Positions 18,016-28,154 of a DNA stretch of 64,000 nt are shown piece after piece. Both the position numbers and the translations under genes were made by a program. The notes beneath the pieces are model-generated. The model had not been told where the DNA came from. It saw only the letters and a program-made list of their open reading frames with translations, and ran no database searches. Location of the stretch: contig JAEXFD010000044.1 in the NCBI GenBank assembly GCA_023400405.1, forward strand, positions 93,799-157,798. The letters are read 5' to 3'. How positions within the stretch are numbered: the stretch's first letter is position 1; every line of letters begins with the position of its first letter. Source of the stretch: Pseudomonadota bacterium. Its GTDB lineage: Bacteria > Pseudomonadota > Alphaproteobacteria > Sphingomonadales > Sphingomonadaceae.

Positions 18016-18038
18016 CGGCGTTCCCCTTCGGAAAGCCG

Positions 18039-18056
18039 TTAAAGATCGTTAACCAT
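18039..18056. promoter_or_regulatory. CtrA-like half-sites upstream of the EAL gene
   Basis: TTAAAGATCGTTAACCAT contains the alternative CtrA motif TTAACCAT (18049-18056) and a second TTAA six bases before it. It lies about 25-40 bases upstream of the EAL start codon. Spacing is one base short of the classical N7 site. Confidence 0.35.
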
Positions 18057-18124
18057 TTCGCCGCCATTCCGGATTTCGCCCCACTGGATTCGTCCCATCC
18101 GGGATTCTGCGGGGAGAGGATCGG

Positions 18125-18161
18125 GCAAAAGAAAAGGCCCCGCGGCATCGCCGCAGGGCCT
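18125..18161 (-). terminator. Rho-independent terminator of metK
   Basis: On the minus strand AGGCCCTGCGG pairs with CCGCGGGGCCT around a short loop, followed by TTTTCTTTT. The stem is at 18135-18161 and begins 24 bases after the metK stop. Confidence 0.9.
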
Positions 18162-18184
18162 CGTCTCGATCGGCGGAAGCCGGT

Positions 18185-19399
<1,215 letters not shown>

Positions 19400-19444
19400 G
19401 ATTTTCCTCTGTGATGGGAGGAGAGCCGGGCCGTTGCCATGCCC

Positions 19445-19464
19445 ATATAAAGCTTTCCTTATAT
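19445..19464. promoter_or_regulatory. AT-rich palindromic operator upstream of metK (SahR-like)
   Basis: ATATAAAGCTTTCCTTATAT is an inverted repeat with one mismatch pair, standing out in GC-rich DNA, 46-65 bases upstream of the metK start. SahR-type (ArsR-family, S-adenosylhomocysteine-sensing) regulators are known to control metK and related genes in proteobacteria through AT-rich palindromes. I infer the same here; the regulator gene itself is not in the window. Confidence 0.55.
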
Positions 19465-19469
19465 CCGCC

Positions 19470-21008
19470 CTAGCGGGCGGCGCGGCGGAAGGCAATTGCC
19501 AAGAGTACGGAGGCCAGCGCCGCGATCAGCGCGAGCCAGTTGCCGAGCCGCGCGAACAGCGTCGCGGGCAGGGGGGCGGGCAGGGGCACTTCGATCGCGC
19601 CTTCCTTCCCCGCGGGCACGGTGCCGAGCAGCCGACCATACGCGTCGATCACTGCGGAGACCCCGGTTGGCGTCGCGCGCAGGATCGGCAGCCCCTCCTC
19701 GATCGCGCGCAGCCGGGCCTGGGCCAAGTGCTGCACCGGGCCCCAGCTGCCGAACCATGCGTCGTTCGACGGGTTAAACAGGAAATCCGGCCGATGCGCG
19801 CGATCGACGATGCTGCCCGAGAAGATGATCTCGTAGCACACCGCCACCCCCGCCTTGCCGAAGCCATCGACGTCGAGCGTCCGCGGGCCGGGGCCCGGAA
19901 TGAAGTCGATGTCACCCATCACCAGCCGGGCGAGGCCGAGCGGGCCGAGCAGTCCGCGCATCGGCAGGTACTCGCCATAGGGGACCAGATGCGCCTTGTC
20001 GTAGCGCTGGCCGAGCATGCCGGCGGGATCGACGGTCCACACCGAATTGCCCGCGCCGGTCACCTCGCCGCGATCGAAGAAAAGCGCGGTGCCGCCGATC
20101 ATCGCGCGGTCGCGTGGCCCCAGCAGCCCGCCGATCTGGCCCCGGACCCAGCGCGGATCGGCGCCGCGATAGAAGGCGCCGGGATAGCCGTCCTCGATGT
20201 AGTAATTGACCATCCCCTCCGGCCAGACGAGCAGCCGCGGCGTGGCGCCGGGGCGGCCGCTGCCCTCAATGAGGCGAGCAAAGACGCGGCCGGCATAGCC
20301 GGGATCGCTCACCCCCTCCTGGCCGATATTGGGCTGGACGACGCGGACATGCGGGCGCGCCGAATCCTGGACGACGCGACCGGGGTTCGTCGCCAGGCAG
20401 ACGGCGAGCAATGCCACCGCCGTCGCGGCGATCGGCCGATAGTTGTGCCGCGCCGCGAGGTAGAGCGCTCCGGCGATCAGCATCGTCACCCCGGAAAGCG
20501 CATAGGTGCCGATCCAGGCGGCGAGCTGCACCACCGGCGTCGGCACCCAGATCACGCCGAGCGGGTTCCACGGATAGCCGGTAAAGGCCCAGCCGCGCAG
20601 AAACTCGGTGGCGATCCAGGCGCCCGCCGCGGCGAAGACGAAGCCGCTGTCCGGCTCGGCCCAGCGCTGCGGCACCCGCCGCGCGAAGTTCCAGGCCAGC
20701 GCCATCGCAATCGCCGGATAGATGGCAAGGTACAGCGCCAACGCGACCACGGCGAAATAGCCGAGCACCGGCGGCATCTTGTCCTGGAAATCGAAGGCGT
20801 GCTGGATCCAGTTGTTGCCGAGCGTAAAATGCCCCAGCCCGAACAGCCAGCTGCGCAGCAGCACGCTGCGCAGGGTCGGGGCGTGCCAGGTTAGGTGCAG
20901 CAGCATCGCCAGGCAGGCGAGCGTCACCGGCCATGCATCGAGCGGGGCGAAACCGGTGGCGGAAAGGAAGCCGGCGATCAGGGCCGTGAGCAAGGGGCGC
21001 GAAAGCAT
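19470..21008 (-). CDS. lnt: Apolipoprotein N-acyltransferase Lnt
   Basis: Inner-membrane enzyme that adds the third acyl chain to lipoproteins; 512 residues. Six N-terminal membrane helices (e.g. [38 protein letters not shown]) precede a periplasmic nitrilase domain. That domain has the Glu-Lys-Cys triad in [25 protein letters not shown] and [11 protein letters not shown]; a final C-terminal helix follows. The ATG at 21008 starts [10 protein letters not shown]. It is divergent from aguB by 48 bases. Two small lipoproteins elsewhere in the window (33.3-34.0 kb) are potential substrates. Confidence 0.95.
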   Translation of the reverse strand: MLSRPLLTALIAGFLSATGFAPLDAWPVTLACLAMLLHLTWHAPTLRSVLLRSWLFGLGHFTLGNNWIQHAFDFQDKMPPVLGYFAVVALALYLAIYPAIAMALAWNFARRVPQRWAEPDSGFVFAAAGAWIATEFLRGWAFTGYPWNPLGVIWVPTPVVQLAAWIGTYALSGVTMLIAGALYLAARHNYRPIAATAVALLAVCLATNPGRVVQDSARPHVRVVQPNIGQEGVSDPGYAGRVFARLIEGSGRPGATPRLLVWPEGMVNYYIEDGYPGAFYRGADPRWVRGQIGGLLGPRDRAMIGGTALFFDRGEVTGAGNSVWTVDPAGMLGQRYDKAHLVPYGEYLPMRGLLGPLGLARLVMGDIDFIPGPGPRTLDVDGFGKAGVAVCYEIIFSGSIVDRAHRPDFLFNPSNDAWFGSWGPVQHLAQARLRAIEEGLPILRATPTGVSAVIDAYGRLLGTVPAGKEGAIEVPLPAPLPATLFARLGNWLALIAALASVLLAIAFRRAAR

Positions 21009-21056
21009 CGGAGCGGCGCGTAGCAAATCGGCGCGCACTGCACTACATGGCGCGCC

Positions 21057-21908
21057 ATGACCGAGATCACCGTTGCCGCGCTGCAGCTCGCCTTTTCGAA
21101 CGATATCGACGCGAACATCGCGAACGTGTCGCGGATGGTCCGCGAGGCGGCGTCGCGCGGCGCGCAGGTGGTGCTGCCGCCCGAATTGTTTGAAGGCGAA
21201 TATTTCTGCCGGGTCGAGGACGAGGGCCTGTTCGCCAATGCCGCGCCCACTGCCGAGCACAGGGCGGTGCGCGCGATGCAGGAGCTGGCCCGCGAGCTGA
21301 AGGTCCACATCCCGACCAGCTTCTTCGAGCTCGATGGCCATCATTATTACAACAGCCTTGCGATGATCGATCCCGACGGCAAGGTCGCGGGGGTCTATCG
21401 CAAGAGCCACATCCCCGACGGGCCGGGCTATGAAGAGAAATTCTATTTCCGCCCCGGCAATACCGGCTTCAAGGTGTGGGACGGCCCGGGCAAGGCAACG
21501 CTGGGCGTCGGCGTGTGCTGGGATCAATGGTATCCCGAAACCGCGCGCGCGATGATGCTGATGGGTGCGGACATCCTCTTCTACCCCACGGCGATCGGCA
21601 GCGAGCCGCACGACGAAGGACTCGACACCGCCCGGCTGTGGCGCCGCGCGATGGTGGGCCATGCCGTGTCGAACGTCGTCCCCGTGGTCGCCGCCAACCG
21701 CATCGGCACCGAACATGGCCAGACCTTCTACGGCACCAGCTTCATCACCGACGAGCGCGGCGACATCCTCGCCGAACTCGGCCGCGAGGAGGAAGGCGTG
21801 ATCACCGCGACGCTCGACCTCACCCTCGCCAAGCGCCACCGCGCCGCCTTCGGCTTCTTTCGCGATCGCCGTCCCGAGCTCTATACCCGGCTGGTCCAGG
21901 ACATCTGA
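21057..21908 (+). CDS. aguB: N-carbamoylputrescine amidase AguB
   Basis: Hydrolyses N-carbamoylputrescine to putrescine in the agmatine route of polyamine synthesis; 283 residues. The nitrilase triad is Glu43 (LPPELFEGEYF), Lys116 (VYRKSHIPDGPGYEEKFYF) and Cys154 (GVCWDQWYPE). The long substrate-specific loop EEKFYFRPGNTGF is typical of AguB rather than generic nitrilases. The gene overlaps the next (VIT transporter) by one base. The agmatine deiminase partner aguA is not in the window. Confidence 0.93.
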   Translation: MTEITVAALQLAFSNDIDANIANVSRMVREAASRGAQVVLPPELFEGEYFCRVEDEGLFANAAPTAEHRAVRAMQELARELKVHIPTSFFELDGHHYYNSLAMIDPDGKVAGVYRKSHIPDGPGYEEKFYFRPGNTGFKVWDGPGKATLGVGVCWDQWYPETARAMMLMGADILFYPTAIGSEPHDEGLDTARLWRRAMVGHAVSNVVPVVAANRIGTEHGQTFYGTSFITDERGDILAELGREEEGVITATLDLTLAKRHRAAFGFFRDRRPELYTRLVQDI

Positions 21909-22609
21909 TGCGCAGCAAGCGCCATCCCGAGCGTCACCTCGTCTCGCGGATCGGCTGGCTGCGCGCCGCAGTGCTCGGCGCCAATGACGGCATCGTCTCG
22001 ACTGCCAGCCTGATCGTCGGCGTCGCCGCGGCGGGCCCCGATCGGCAAGCGATCCTGCTCGCCGGCGTCGCCGCGCTGCTTGCCGGGGCGCTGTCGATGG
22101 CGGCGGGCGAATATGTGTCGGTCAGCTCGCAGGCCGATACCGAGCGCGCCGATCTCGCCCGCGAGCGCGACGAGCTTCGCACCATGCCCGACATGGAACT
22201 GGAGGAACTCACCCAGATCTATGTCCAGCGCGGCGTCGAGCCCGGCCTCGCCCGCAGCGTCGCCGAGCAGATGATGGCAAAGGACGCGCTCGAGGCGCAT
22301 GCCCGCGACGAACTCGGCATTTCGAGCACGCTGTCCGCGCGCCCGATTCAGGCGGCCCTCGCCTCGGCAGCGACCTTCTCCGCCGGTGCTGCAGCGCCGC
22401 TGATCGTCGCGCTCCTCGTGCCGGTCGATATGCTGGTGCCGGCGGTGTTCGCGGCCTCCCTGCTTTGCCTGGCGTTGCTCGGCGCCCTCGGCGCGCGGAC
22501 CGGCGGGGCGAACGTCATGCGCGCCGTGGTCCGTGTGGTGTTCTGGGGCGCTGTCGCGATGACGGTCACCGCGGGCGTCGGCAGCCTGTTCGGCACCAGC
22601 CCCGCCTGA
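21908..22609 (+). CDS. VIT/CCC1-family metal transporter
   Basis: A 233-residue integral membrane protein of the VIT1/CCC1 family, likely exporting Fe2+ or Mn2+ from the cytosol. The family signature RAAVLGANDGIVSTASLIVGVAAA forms helix 1, GALSMAAGEYVSVSSQADTE ends helix 2, and a cytosolic metal-binding helical insert (ERDELRTMPDMELEEL) is present. Three further helices follow. It overlaps the aguB stop by one base (TGATG) but has no obvious functional link to polyamines. Confidence 0.9.
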   Translation: MRSKRHPERHLVSRIGWLRAAVLGANDGIVSTASLIVGVAAAGPDRQAILLAGVAALLAGALSMAAGEYVSVSSQADTERADLARERDELRTMPDMELEELTQIYVQRGVEPGLARSVAEQMMAKDALEAHARDELGISSTLSARPIQAALASAATFSAGAAAPLIVALLVPVDMLVPAVFAASLLCLALLGALGARTGGANVMRAVVRVVFWGAVAMTVTAGVGSLFGTSPA

Positions 22610-22611
22610 GA

Positions 22612-23223
22612 TCAGCCGGCGAGCGCCACCGCACGCGCCACCACGGCTTCGAGCATCTCGGGGGTCAGCCGGCCGGTATTCTGATTGTAGCGCGAGCAGT
22701 GATAGCTATCGATCAGCCATTGCCCCTTGGGCAGGCGGTGTTCGGCGCCATGGCCGAAGCGCAGCTTGGGCAGCTTGCCGCCCAGCGCCTTGACCGCCGA
22801 TTGATGCGCGATCTGGCCGAGCGCGATCACCACCGGCTGAGTCAGCTCGGCAGTGAGGAAATCGCGACACGCATGGATCTCGGCAGGCTCGGGCCGGTTC
22901 TCCGGCGGCAGGCAGCGCACTGCATTGAGGATCAGCACGCCGCGCGGCACGCCGCCCTCGGCCAGGCCGAACTTTTCCAGCGTCGCGAACAGCAGGTCGC
23001 CCGAAGCGTCGCCGGTAAAGGCGCGGCCGGTACGATTGGCACCGAGCCGTCCGGGCGCGAGGCCGACGATCGCGATCCGCGCGCCGGGGTCGCCGTAGGA
23101 CGGCACCGGCGCGTTCCACCAATCGGGCTGGGCGGTGCGCAGCTCGGCGCGCAGCGCGACGAGGCGCGGGCAGCGCGGGCAGTCGCGATCGGGCGGCGCG
23201 GGCAGGGGGCTTGGCGCAGGCAT
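22612..23223 (-). CDS. Family-5 uracil-DNA glycosylase (UDGb type)
   Basis: Removes uracil and related deaminated bases from DNA; 203 residues from ATG 23223. The family-5 motif GLAPGRLGANRTGRAFTGD (motif A) and the motif SYHCSRYNQNTG are clear. Cys residues at CPRCPRL and NAVRCLPP are placed as iron-sulfur ligands in this family. A longer form from 23259 is possible but would overlap the divergent folK start. The start-to-start gap to folK is only 23 bases. Confidence 0.9.
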   Translation of the reverse strand: MPAPSPLPAPPDRDCPRCPRLVALRAELRTAQPDWWNAPVPSYGDPGARIAIVGLAPGRLGANRTGRAFTGDASGDLLFATLEKFGLAEGGVPRGVLILNAVRCLPPENRPEPAEIHACRDFLTAELTQPVVIALGQIAHQSAVKALGGKLPKLRFGHGAEHRLPKGQWLIDSYHCSRYNQNTGRLTPEMLEAVVARAVALAG

Positions 23224-23246
23224 GGCGCCGCGATAGGCCCGCGGGC

Positions 23247-23744
23247 GTGGCGACGACAAGCTATGCCATTGCGATCGGATCGAACCGTCGCGGCCGCCAC
23301 GGCGCGCCCGAAGCCGAAGTCGCGGCGGCGATCGCCGCGCTGGGCGGCGTCGTCACGATCTCGCGGATCCTGCGCACGGCGCCGCTCGGCCCTTCGCGTC
23401 GCCGCTATGCCAATGCAGTGGCGTTGATCGAAAGTGCAGAATCGCCGCCCACGCTGCTCCGCCGCCTGAAGGCAATCGAGCGCTGCTTCGGCCGCCGCAG
23501 CGGCCAGGATTGGGCCGCGCGGGTGATCGATCTCGACATCGTCCTCTGGTCGGGCGGGGCGTGGGGCGAGCCCGGTCTCACCGTGCCGCATGCGCTGTTC
23601 CGCACGCGCGACTTCGTCCTGCGCCCGCTCGCGCAAGTCGCCGCGAATTGGCGCGATCCGATCACCGGCCTCGCCGTGCGCCACCTCCTCGCCCGGTTGA
23701 CCCGCCCGGCGCGCCCGCCTAGGGGCGGCAATGTGGGTCCGTAG
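23247..23744 (+). CDS. folK: 2-amino-4-hydroxy-6-hydroxymethyldihydropteridine pyrophosphokinase FolK
   Basis: Folate pathway enzyme that pyrophosphorylates hydroxymethyl-dihydropterin; 165 residues from a GTG at 23247. Family features are YAIAIGSNRRG at the N-terminus, RYANAVALIES, ERCFGRR and the signature WAARVIDLDIVLWSG followed by VPHALFRTRDFVLRPLAQV. The reading frame runs into the tRNA-Lys gene: the stop TAG (23742-23744) lies inside the tRNA acceptor/D-arm region, a 10-base overlap. Confidence 0.92.
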   Translation: MATTSYAIAIGSNRRGRHGAPEAEVAAAIAALGGVVTISRILRTAPLGPSRRRYANAVALIESAESPPTLLRRLKAIERCFGRRSGQDWAARVIDLDIVLWSGGAWGEPGLTVPHALFRTRDFVLRPLAQVAANWRDPITGLAVRHLLARLTRPARPPRGGNVGP

Positions 23745-23810
23745 CTCAGTCGGTAGAGCAAGCGACTTTTAATCGAGAGGTCCCGGGTTCGAATCCCGGC
23801 GGACCCACCA
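23735..23810 (+). tRNA. tRNA-Lys (anticodon TTT), CCA encoded
   Basis: A 76-base cloverleaf. Acceptor GGGTCCG (23735-23741) pairs with CGGACCC (23800-23806), with discriminator A and encoded CCA. The D-arm is GCTCAGTCGGTAGAGC. The anticodon loop CTTTTAA is within GCGACTTTTAATCG, and the T-arm is GGGTTCGAATCCC. The first ten bases are shared with the 3' end of folK. Confidence 0.97.
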
Positions 23811-23847
23811 CCGCAGTTCGCTCGGCGTTTCGGCCGGTCCCGCGCCG

Positions 23848-24645
23848 TTAGAGCGATTCGATTTGCGTTAGGCCGAAACGCGCCAGTGCCGGAACCAGTG
23901 CCTCGGTGCGCGGGGTGCGCGCCGTGAAGACCGCACGGCTGGGTCGCGGCGTTTCGGGCCAGTGCTGGTCGCGGGTGAGATACGCCACCCTCCGCGCGAT
24001 GCCTGGCCCGCCATCGACGAACCGCACCGGGCGTGGCGCCGCGGCGCGCAGCTCGGTCTCGACCAGCGGAAAATGGGTGCAGGCGTTGACGATCACGTCG
24101 AGCCGATCGCCGGCCGGCTGGTCGAACAGGCCGGCCAGCACCGCCGCCAGCCGCGCCGGATCCGGCGGCGCTCCACCGAGTGCAGCCTCCGCGATCGTTA
24201 CCAGCTCCGCCGAGCCGTGCCGAAGCACGATGCAATCGGCCGCAAAGCGGGCCGCGAGATCGTCGACATAGGGTTGCCGCACCGTCGCCTCGGTGCCCAG
24301 CACCCCGATCACTCGGGTAACACTGAGCTCGGCCGCTGGTTTGATCGCGGGCACGGTGCCAACGATCGGCACGTCGAGCGCGGCGCGGACGTGCTGGAGC
24401 GCGATCGTCGAGGCGGTGTTGCACGCGATCACGATCAGCCGCGGATCGTAGCGCTCGGCAAGCCGGCCGAGCAGCGCCGGCACGCGGGCCGCAATTTCGC
24501 CCTCGCTGCGCGTGCCATAGGGGAAACCCGCCGAGTCCGCGACATAGACCAGGGGCGCCCGAGGCAGCAGCGCCGCAGTGGGTGCAAGCACGGACAAGCC
24601 GCCGACGCCGGAATCGAAGAACAGAATGGGGCGCGCATCGGTCAT
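23848..24645 (-). CDS. murI: Glutamate racemase MurI
   Basis: Makes D-glutamate for peptidoglycan; 265 residues. Asp11 (FFDSGVGGLSV), Cys75 (IACNTAST) and Cys189-Thr-His191 (NACTHFPL) form the two-base active site. The ATG at 24645 gives the standard N-terminus MTDARPILFFDSGVGG. It faces tRNA-Lys convergently and is divergent from plsY. Confidence 0.96.
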   Translation of the reverse strand: MTDARPILFFDSGVGGLSVLAPTAALLPRAPLVYVADSAGFPYGTRSEGEIAARVPALLGRLAERYDPRLIVIACNTASTIALQHVRAALDVPIVGTVPAIKPAAELSVTRVIGVLGTEATVRQPYVDDLAARFAADCIVLRHGSAELVTIAEAALGGAPPDPARLAAVLAGLFDQPAGDRLDVIVNACTHFPLVETELRAAAPRPVRFVDGGPGIARRVAYLTRDQHWPETPRPSRAVFTARTPRTEALVPALARFGLTQIESL

Positions 24646-24758
24646 CGGCGCCGCATGGCGCTCTCGCGCCCCATGCGTCAACTCAATGCGGCAAGTTGCT
24701 GATCGCGATCATTGCGCGGGCTCCCGCATCGATTATGTTGAAGGGCAAGGGGGAAGAT

Positions 24759-25370
24759 TTGCCGACCGACACTCCATGGCTGGCGCCAACCGTCGTCCTG
24801 CTGCTCGGCTATCTGCTGGGCTCGATCCCGTTCGGCGTGATCCTCACGCGGCTCGGCGGCGCCGGCGACCTGCGCCAGATCGGCTCGGGCAATATCGGCG
24901 CGACCAACGTGCTGCGCACCGGGCGCAAGGGGCTGGCGGCGGCGACGCTGCTGCTCGATCTCGCCAAGGGCTCGGCGGCGGTGCTGCTCGCCAATCTGGC
25001 CTTCCCCGGCACGGGCGTGCTCGCCGCCCTCGCGGCGTTCATCGGCCATTGCTACCCGGTGTGGCTGCGCTTCCGGGGCGGCAAGGGCGTGGCGACACTG
25101 ATGGGGGTGGTCGTCGCGCTGCACTGGCCTTCGGGCCTCGTCTATGCCGCGGTCTGGCTGGGCCTGCTCGCGATCCTGCGGATATCCTCCCTCGCCGGCA
25201 TGACGGCGGCGATCAGCGCACCGGTCAGCGCCGCGTTCTTCGGGCGGATCGAATTGGTCCTGCCGTTGCTCGCTCTGACCATGATCGTCTTGTGGAAGCA
25301 TCGCGAGAATATCGATCGGCTGCTCAACGGCACCGAACCCCGCATCGGCAGCCGCAAGCGCGATGGCTGA
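24759..25370 (+). CDS. plsY: Glycerol-3-phosphate acyltransferase PlsY
   Basis: Integral membrane enzyme that transfers acyl groups from acyl-phosphate to glycerol-3-phosphate, the first step of phospholipid synthesis. Family motifs: LLGYLLGSIPFGVILTRL, GSGNIGATNVLRTGRKG (glycerol-phosphate binding) and RFRGGKGVAT, with a C-terminal HRENIDRLLNGTE. The TTG at 24759 (MPTDTPWLAPTV) is preferred because AAGGGGGA precedes it. An ATG at 24735 adds eight residues but has no ribosome site. The gene overlaps dprA by 8 bases. Confidence 0.94.
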   Translation: MPTDTPWLAPTVVLLLGYLLGSIPFGVILTRLGGAGDLRQIGSGNIGATNVLRTGRKGLAAATLLLDLAKGSAAVLLANLAFPGTGVLAALAAFIGHCYPVWLRFRGGKGVATLMGVVVALHWPSGLVYAAVWLGLLAILRISSLAGMTAAISAPVSAAFFGRIELVLPLLALTMIVLWKHRENIDRLLNGTEPRIGSRKRDG

Positions 25371-26442
25371 TCCGCGCGAGGCACGCCTCCGGCTGCTTCG
25401 CTCCGCCAAGATCGGACCCGTCAGCTATGCCCAGTTGATCGCGCGCTTCGGCAATGCCGAGGCGGCGCTCGATGCGCTGCCGATGCTCGCAGCGCGCGGT
25501 GGAGGGCGGGCACCGCGGATCGCGGATGCAGGATTGGTGCGGCGCGAGATCGCCCAGGTCGAGAAGCTCGGCGCGCGGTACCTGTTTCTTGGCGACGCCG
25601 ACTATCCGTCGCTGCTTGCCGAGATCGACACTGCCCCGCCGGCGCTGATCGTTCGCGGCAGCACCGCCCAGCTCGAACGACCGGTCGTGGCAATGGTCGG
25701 CGCACGCAACGCCTCCGCCGCTGCCTGTCGCTTCGCGCGCCAGCTCGCGCTGGGACTTGGCGAGGCCGACGTGACCGTCGTTTCGGGTCTTGCCCGCGGC
25801 ATCGACACGGCCGCGCATGTCGGCGCGCTGGCGACGGGCACCATCGGCGTGATCGCGAGCGGGATCGACATCGCCTTCCCGCCCGAAAATGCCGAGCTGC
25901 AGGAACGCGTCGCGCGCGAAGGCCTGCTGGTCGCCGAGCAGCCGCCGGGCACCGAGCCGCTCGCCCGCTTCTTCCCCTCCCGCAACCGGATCATCGCCGG
26001 GCTGGCGCTCGGCACGGTGGTGGTCGAGGCGGCGCCGCGCTCGGGCAGCCTGATCACTGCCCGCCTCGCAGCCGAAGCGGGCCGGGAAGTGATGGCCGTT
26101 CCCGGCTCGCCGCTCGATCCGCGCGCGCAGGGCTGCAACCTGCTGATCCGCGAGGGCGCGACGCTGGTCCAGAGCGTCGATGACATCCTGGAGGCCGTCC
26201 GCCCGATCGACCTGCGCGCGGTGCGCGAGCCCGGTAACGGCTATGCCGGCCCGGCGCCCGAGGATGCGAGCGATGCCGATCGCCGCGCCGTCACGGCGCT
26301 GCTCGGCCCGGTGCCGGTGCCGATCGACGAACTGATCCGCCAGGCCGGCCTCGCGCCCGCAGTGGTGCAGACCGTGCTGCTAGAGCTCGAACTTGCCGGC
26401 CGGCTCGATCGCCATGCCGGCGCGCGCGTCAGCCTGCGCTAG
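25363..26442 (+). CDS. dprA: DNA processing protein DprA
   Basis: Single-stranded DNA-binding, RecA-loading protein used in natural transformation; 359 residues. An N-terminal helical (SAM/HhH-like) region (to about 75) precedes the Rossmann core with VAMVGARNAS, VSGLARGIDTAAH, VIASGIDIAFPPEN and FPSRNRIIAGLA. The C-terminal winged helix (about 295-359, PVPIDELIRQAGLAPAVVQTVL) is present. Its end overlaps the convergent membrane gene by 14 bases. Confidence 0.96.
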   Translation: MADPREARLRLLRSAKIGPVSYAQLIARFGNAEAALDALPMLAARGGGRAPRIADAGLVRREIAQVEKLGARYLFLGDADYPSLLAEIDTAPPALIVRGSTAQLERPVVAMVGARNASAAACRFARQLALGLGEADVTVVSGLARGIDTAAHVGALATGTIGVIASGIDIAFPPENAELQERVAREGLLVAEQPPGTEPLARFFPSRNRIIAGLALGTVVVEAAPRSGSLITARLAAEAGREVMAVPGSPLDPRAQGCNLLIREGATLVQSVDDILEAVRPIDLRAVREPGNGYAGPAPEDASDADRRAVTALLGPVPVPIDELIRQAGLAPAVVQTVLLELELAGRLDRHAGARVSLR

Positions 26443-27055
26443 CGGCGGGCTTCACGGTTCGCTGAAGCGCCAGCGTGCCCAGGATCGGCCCCAGCACCAG
26501 CACCGCCAGCACCAGGATCGGCGCGACATAGGCGCTCGCCGCTGCTGCGACGCCGATCAGGATCGGCAGCCACAGGCCATAGCGGATGCGCCGCACCACC
26601 AGCGTATCGTGGTCCTCGGCCAGGATTCCTGGCCGCACCGCCAGCCGCACGACATTGGCGTTGAGCGCGCCGAGCACGATCAGCCAGGCGGCGTAGAGGA
26701 AGGTCGCGGTGCGCAGATTGACATATTCGCTGAAGACCGCGGTCGGGAACGGCAAAAAGGCGATGCCGAGCAGCAGCAAGAGGTTTGCGAAGACCAGTCG
26801 ATCATCGGCCCGGGCGAGCTGGCCGAACAGGCGGTGATGGCCGAGCCAGAACCGGCCGATCACGAAGAAGCTCACGACGAAGCCGACATAATTGGGAATG
26901 AGCCCCAGCAGCGCCTCCTGCAGCGCCGCTTCGCTGGCGCCGTGGATCACCGGTGGGCGGATCTCGATCACCAGCAGTGTGATCGCGATCGCGAACACGG
27001 CGTCTGAAAAGAAGGTCAGCCGCTCCAGCAGCGTCGATTCACGGCTCATGCTCAT
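26429..27055 (-). CDS. TMEM175-family potassium channel-like membrane protein
   Basis: A 208-residue protein from ATG 27055 with six membrane helices. The prokaryotic TMEM175 (DUF1211) signature is in helix 1: RLTFFSDAVFAIAITLLVIEI, whose FSD motif and hydrophobic pore residues define the family. The motif sits only once, so the channel would be a tetramer of single-repeat subunits, as in bacterial relatives. Its stop overlaps dprA's 3' end convergently. A role in potassium flux is inferred from family. Confidence 0.85.
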   Translation of the reverse strand: MSMSRESTLLERLTFFSDAVFAIAITLLVIEIRPPVIHGASEAALQEALLGLIPNYVGFVVSFFVIGRFWLGHHRLFGQLARADDRLVFANLLLLLGIAFLPFPTAVFSEYVNLRTATFLYAAWLIVLGALNANVVRLAVRPGILAEDHDTLVVRRIRYGLWLPILIGVAAAASAYVAPILVLAVLVLGPILGTLALQRTVKPAASAG

Positions 27056-27147
27056 GGGCCAAGCCATGCCCGCTCATCAGGGGGTCTGGCAAGTTTAGCC
27101 CCCGTTCCTACATGCCGGCGGCAACCTCGCTGCGAAGGAATCCCGCC

Positions 27148-28041
27148 ATGGCTGACGCTCCCGATCCCGCCGACAACCAGCCCGCCGGCTATGTCCCGCC
27201 CAAGGTATGGACCTGGGAGCCCGGCAATGGCGGCCAGTTCGCCAACATCAATCGCCCGGTTTCGGGCGCGACGCACGAGGCCGAGCTGCCGGTCGGCAAG
27301 CACCCGCTCCAGCTCTATTCGCTCGGCACCCCCAACGGCCAGAAGGTCACGATCCTGCTCGAAGAGCTGCTCGCCGCCGGCCATGCAGGCGCCGAGTACG
27401 ATGCCTGGAAGATCGATATCCGCAAGGGCGATCAGTTCGGCAGCGGCTTCGTGCACATCAATCCCAATTCGAAGATCCCGGCGCTGGTCGATCGCTCGGT
27501 CGATCCGGCGATCAGCATCTTCGAAAGCGGCGCGATCCTGATCTATCTCGCCGAGAAGTTCGGCGCCTTCCTCCCCACCGATCCGGCCAAGCGCGCCGCG
27601 ACGCTGAGCTGGCTGATGTGGCAGATGGGCTCGGCGCCCTTCCTCGGCGGCGGCTTCGGCCATTTCTTCACTTATGCGCCGTTCAAGATCCAGTACGCGA
27701 TCGATCGCTATACGATGGAAGTGAAGCGCCAGCTCCACGTGCTCGATACGCATCTCGCGCGCAGCCGCTACATGGTCGGCGACGAATACACCATTGCCGA
27801 CATGGCGATCTGGCCCTGGTACGGCGCCGTCGCCCGCGGCGAAGCCTATGCCGGCGCCTCGGAGTTCCTCAACGCCGGCGAATATGTCTATTTCCGCCGC
27901 TGGGCCGACGAGGTCGCCGAGCGCGAGCCGGTGCAACGCGGGCGCCTGGTCAATCGCGGCCAGGGGCCCGAAGACCAGCGAGTCCCCGAACGCCACGACG
28001 CCGCCGACATCGACGTCGTTCGTGCCGGAATGCTGGCTTAG
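27148..28041 (+). CDS. yghU: YghU-type glutathione S-transferase (disulfide-bond oxidoreductase)
   Basis: A 297-residue Nu-class GST, close to YghU/YfcG, which have glutathione-disulfide reductase activity. The long N-terminal extension (YVPPKVWTWEPGNGGQFANI) is typical of YghU. The thioredoxin-fold part LYSLGTPNGQKVTILLEELL carries the Thr/Asn that contact glutathione disulfide, followed by NSKIPALVDR and SIFESGAILIYLAEKFG. The all-alpha domain ends with YMVGDEYTIADMAIWPWYG. The ATG at 27148 is preceded by GAAGGAA. Confidence 0.93.
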   Translation: MADAPDPADNQPAGYVPPKVWTWEPGNGGQFANINRPVSGATHEAELPVGKHPLQLYSLGTPNGQKVTILLEELLAAGHAGAEYDAWKIDIRKGDQFGSGFVHINPNSKIPALVDRSVDPAISIFESGAILIYLAEKFGAFLPTDPAKRAATLSWLMWQMGSAPFLGGGFGHFFTYAPFKIQYAIDRYTMEVKRQLHVLDTHLARSRYMVGDEYTIADMAIWPWYGAVARGEAYAGASEFLNAGEYVYFRRWADEVAEREPVQRGRLVNRGQGPEDQRVPERHDAADIDVVRAGMLA

Positions 28042-28154
28042 TTTCGAGGGGGCGGGGCGTTCGCGACTCGCGGAGCGGGAAAACTTCGCTCAGTATCGGC
28101 GCGTGGCATTCTGGAGAGCGGCGATTGCGGATGCGGGCCGAAGCGCCGACCGCA

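Noticed and set aside
19400..19469. SAM-II or SAM/SAH riboswitch in the metK leader
   Set aside because: The leader is only about 70 bases and shows no pseudoknot pattern; the AT-rich palindrome is a better explanation for control.
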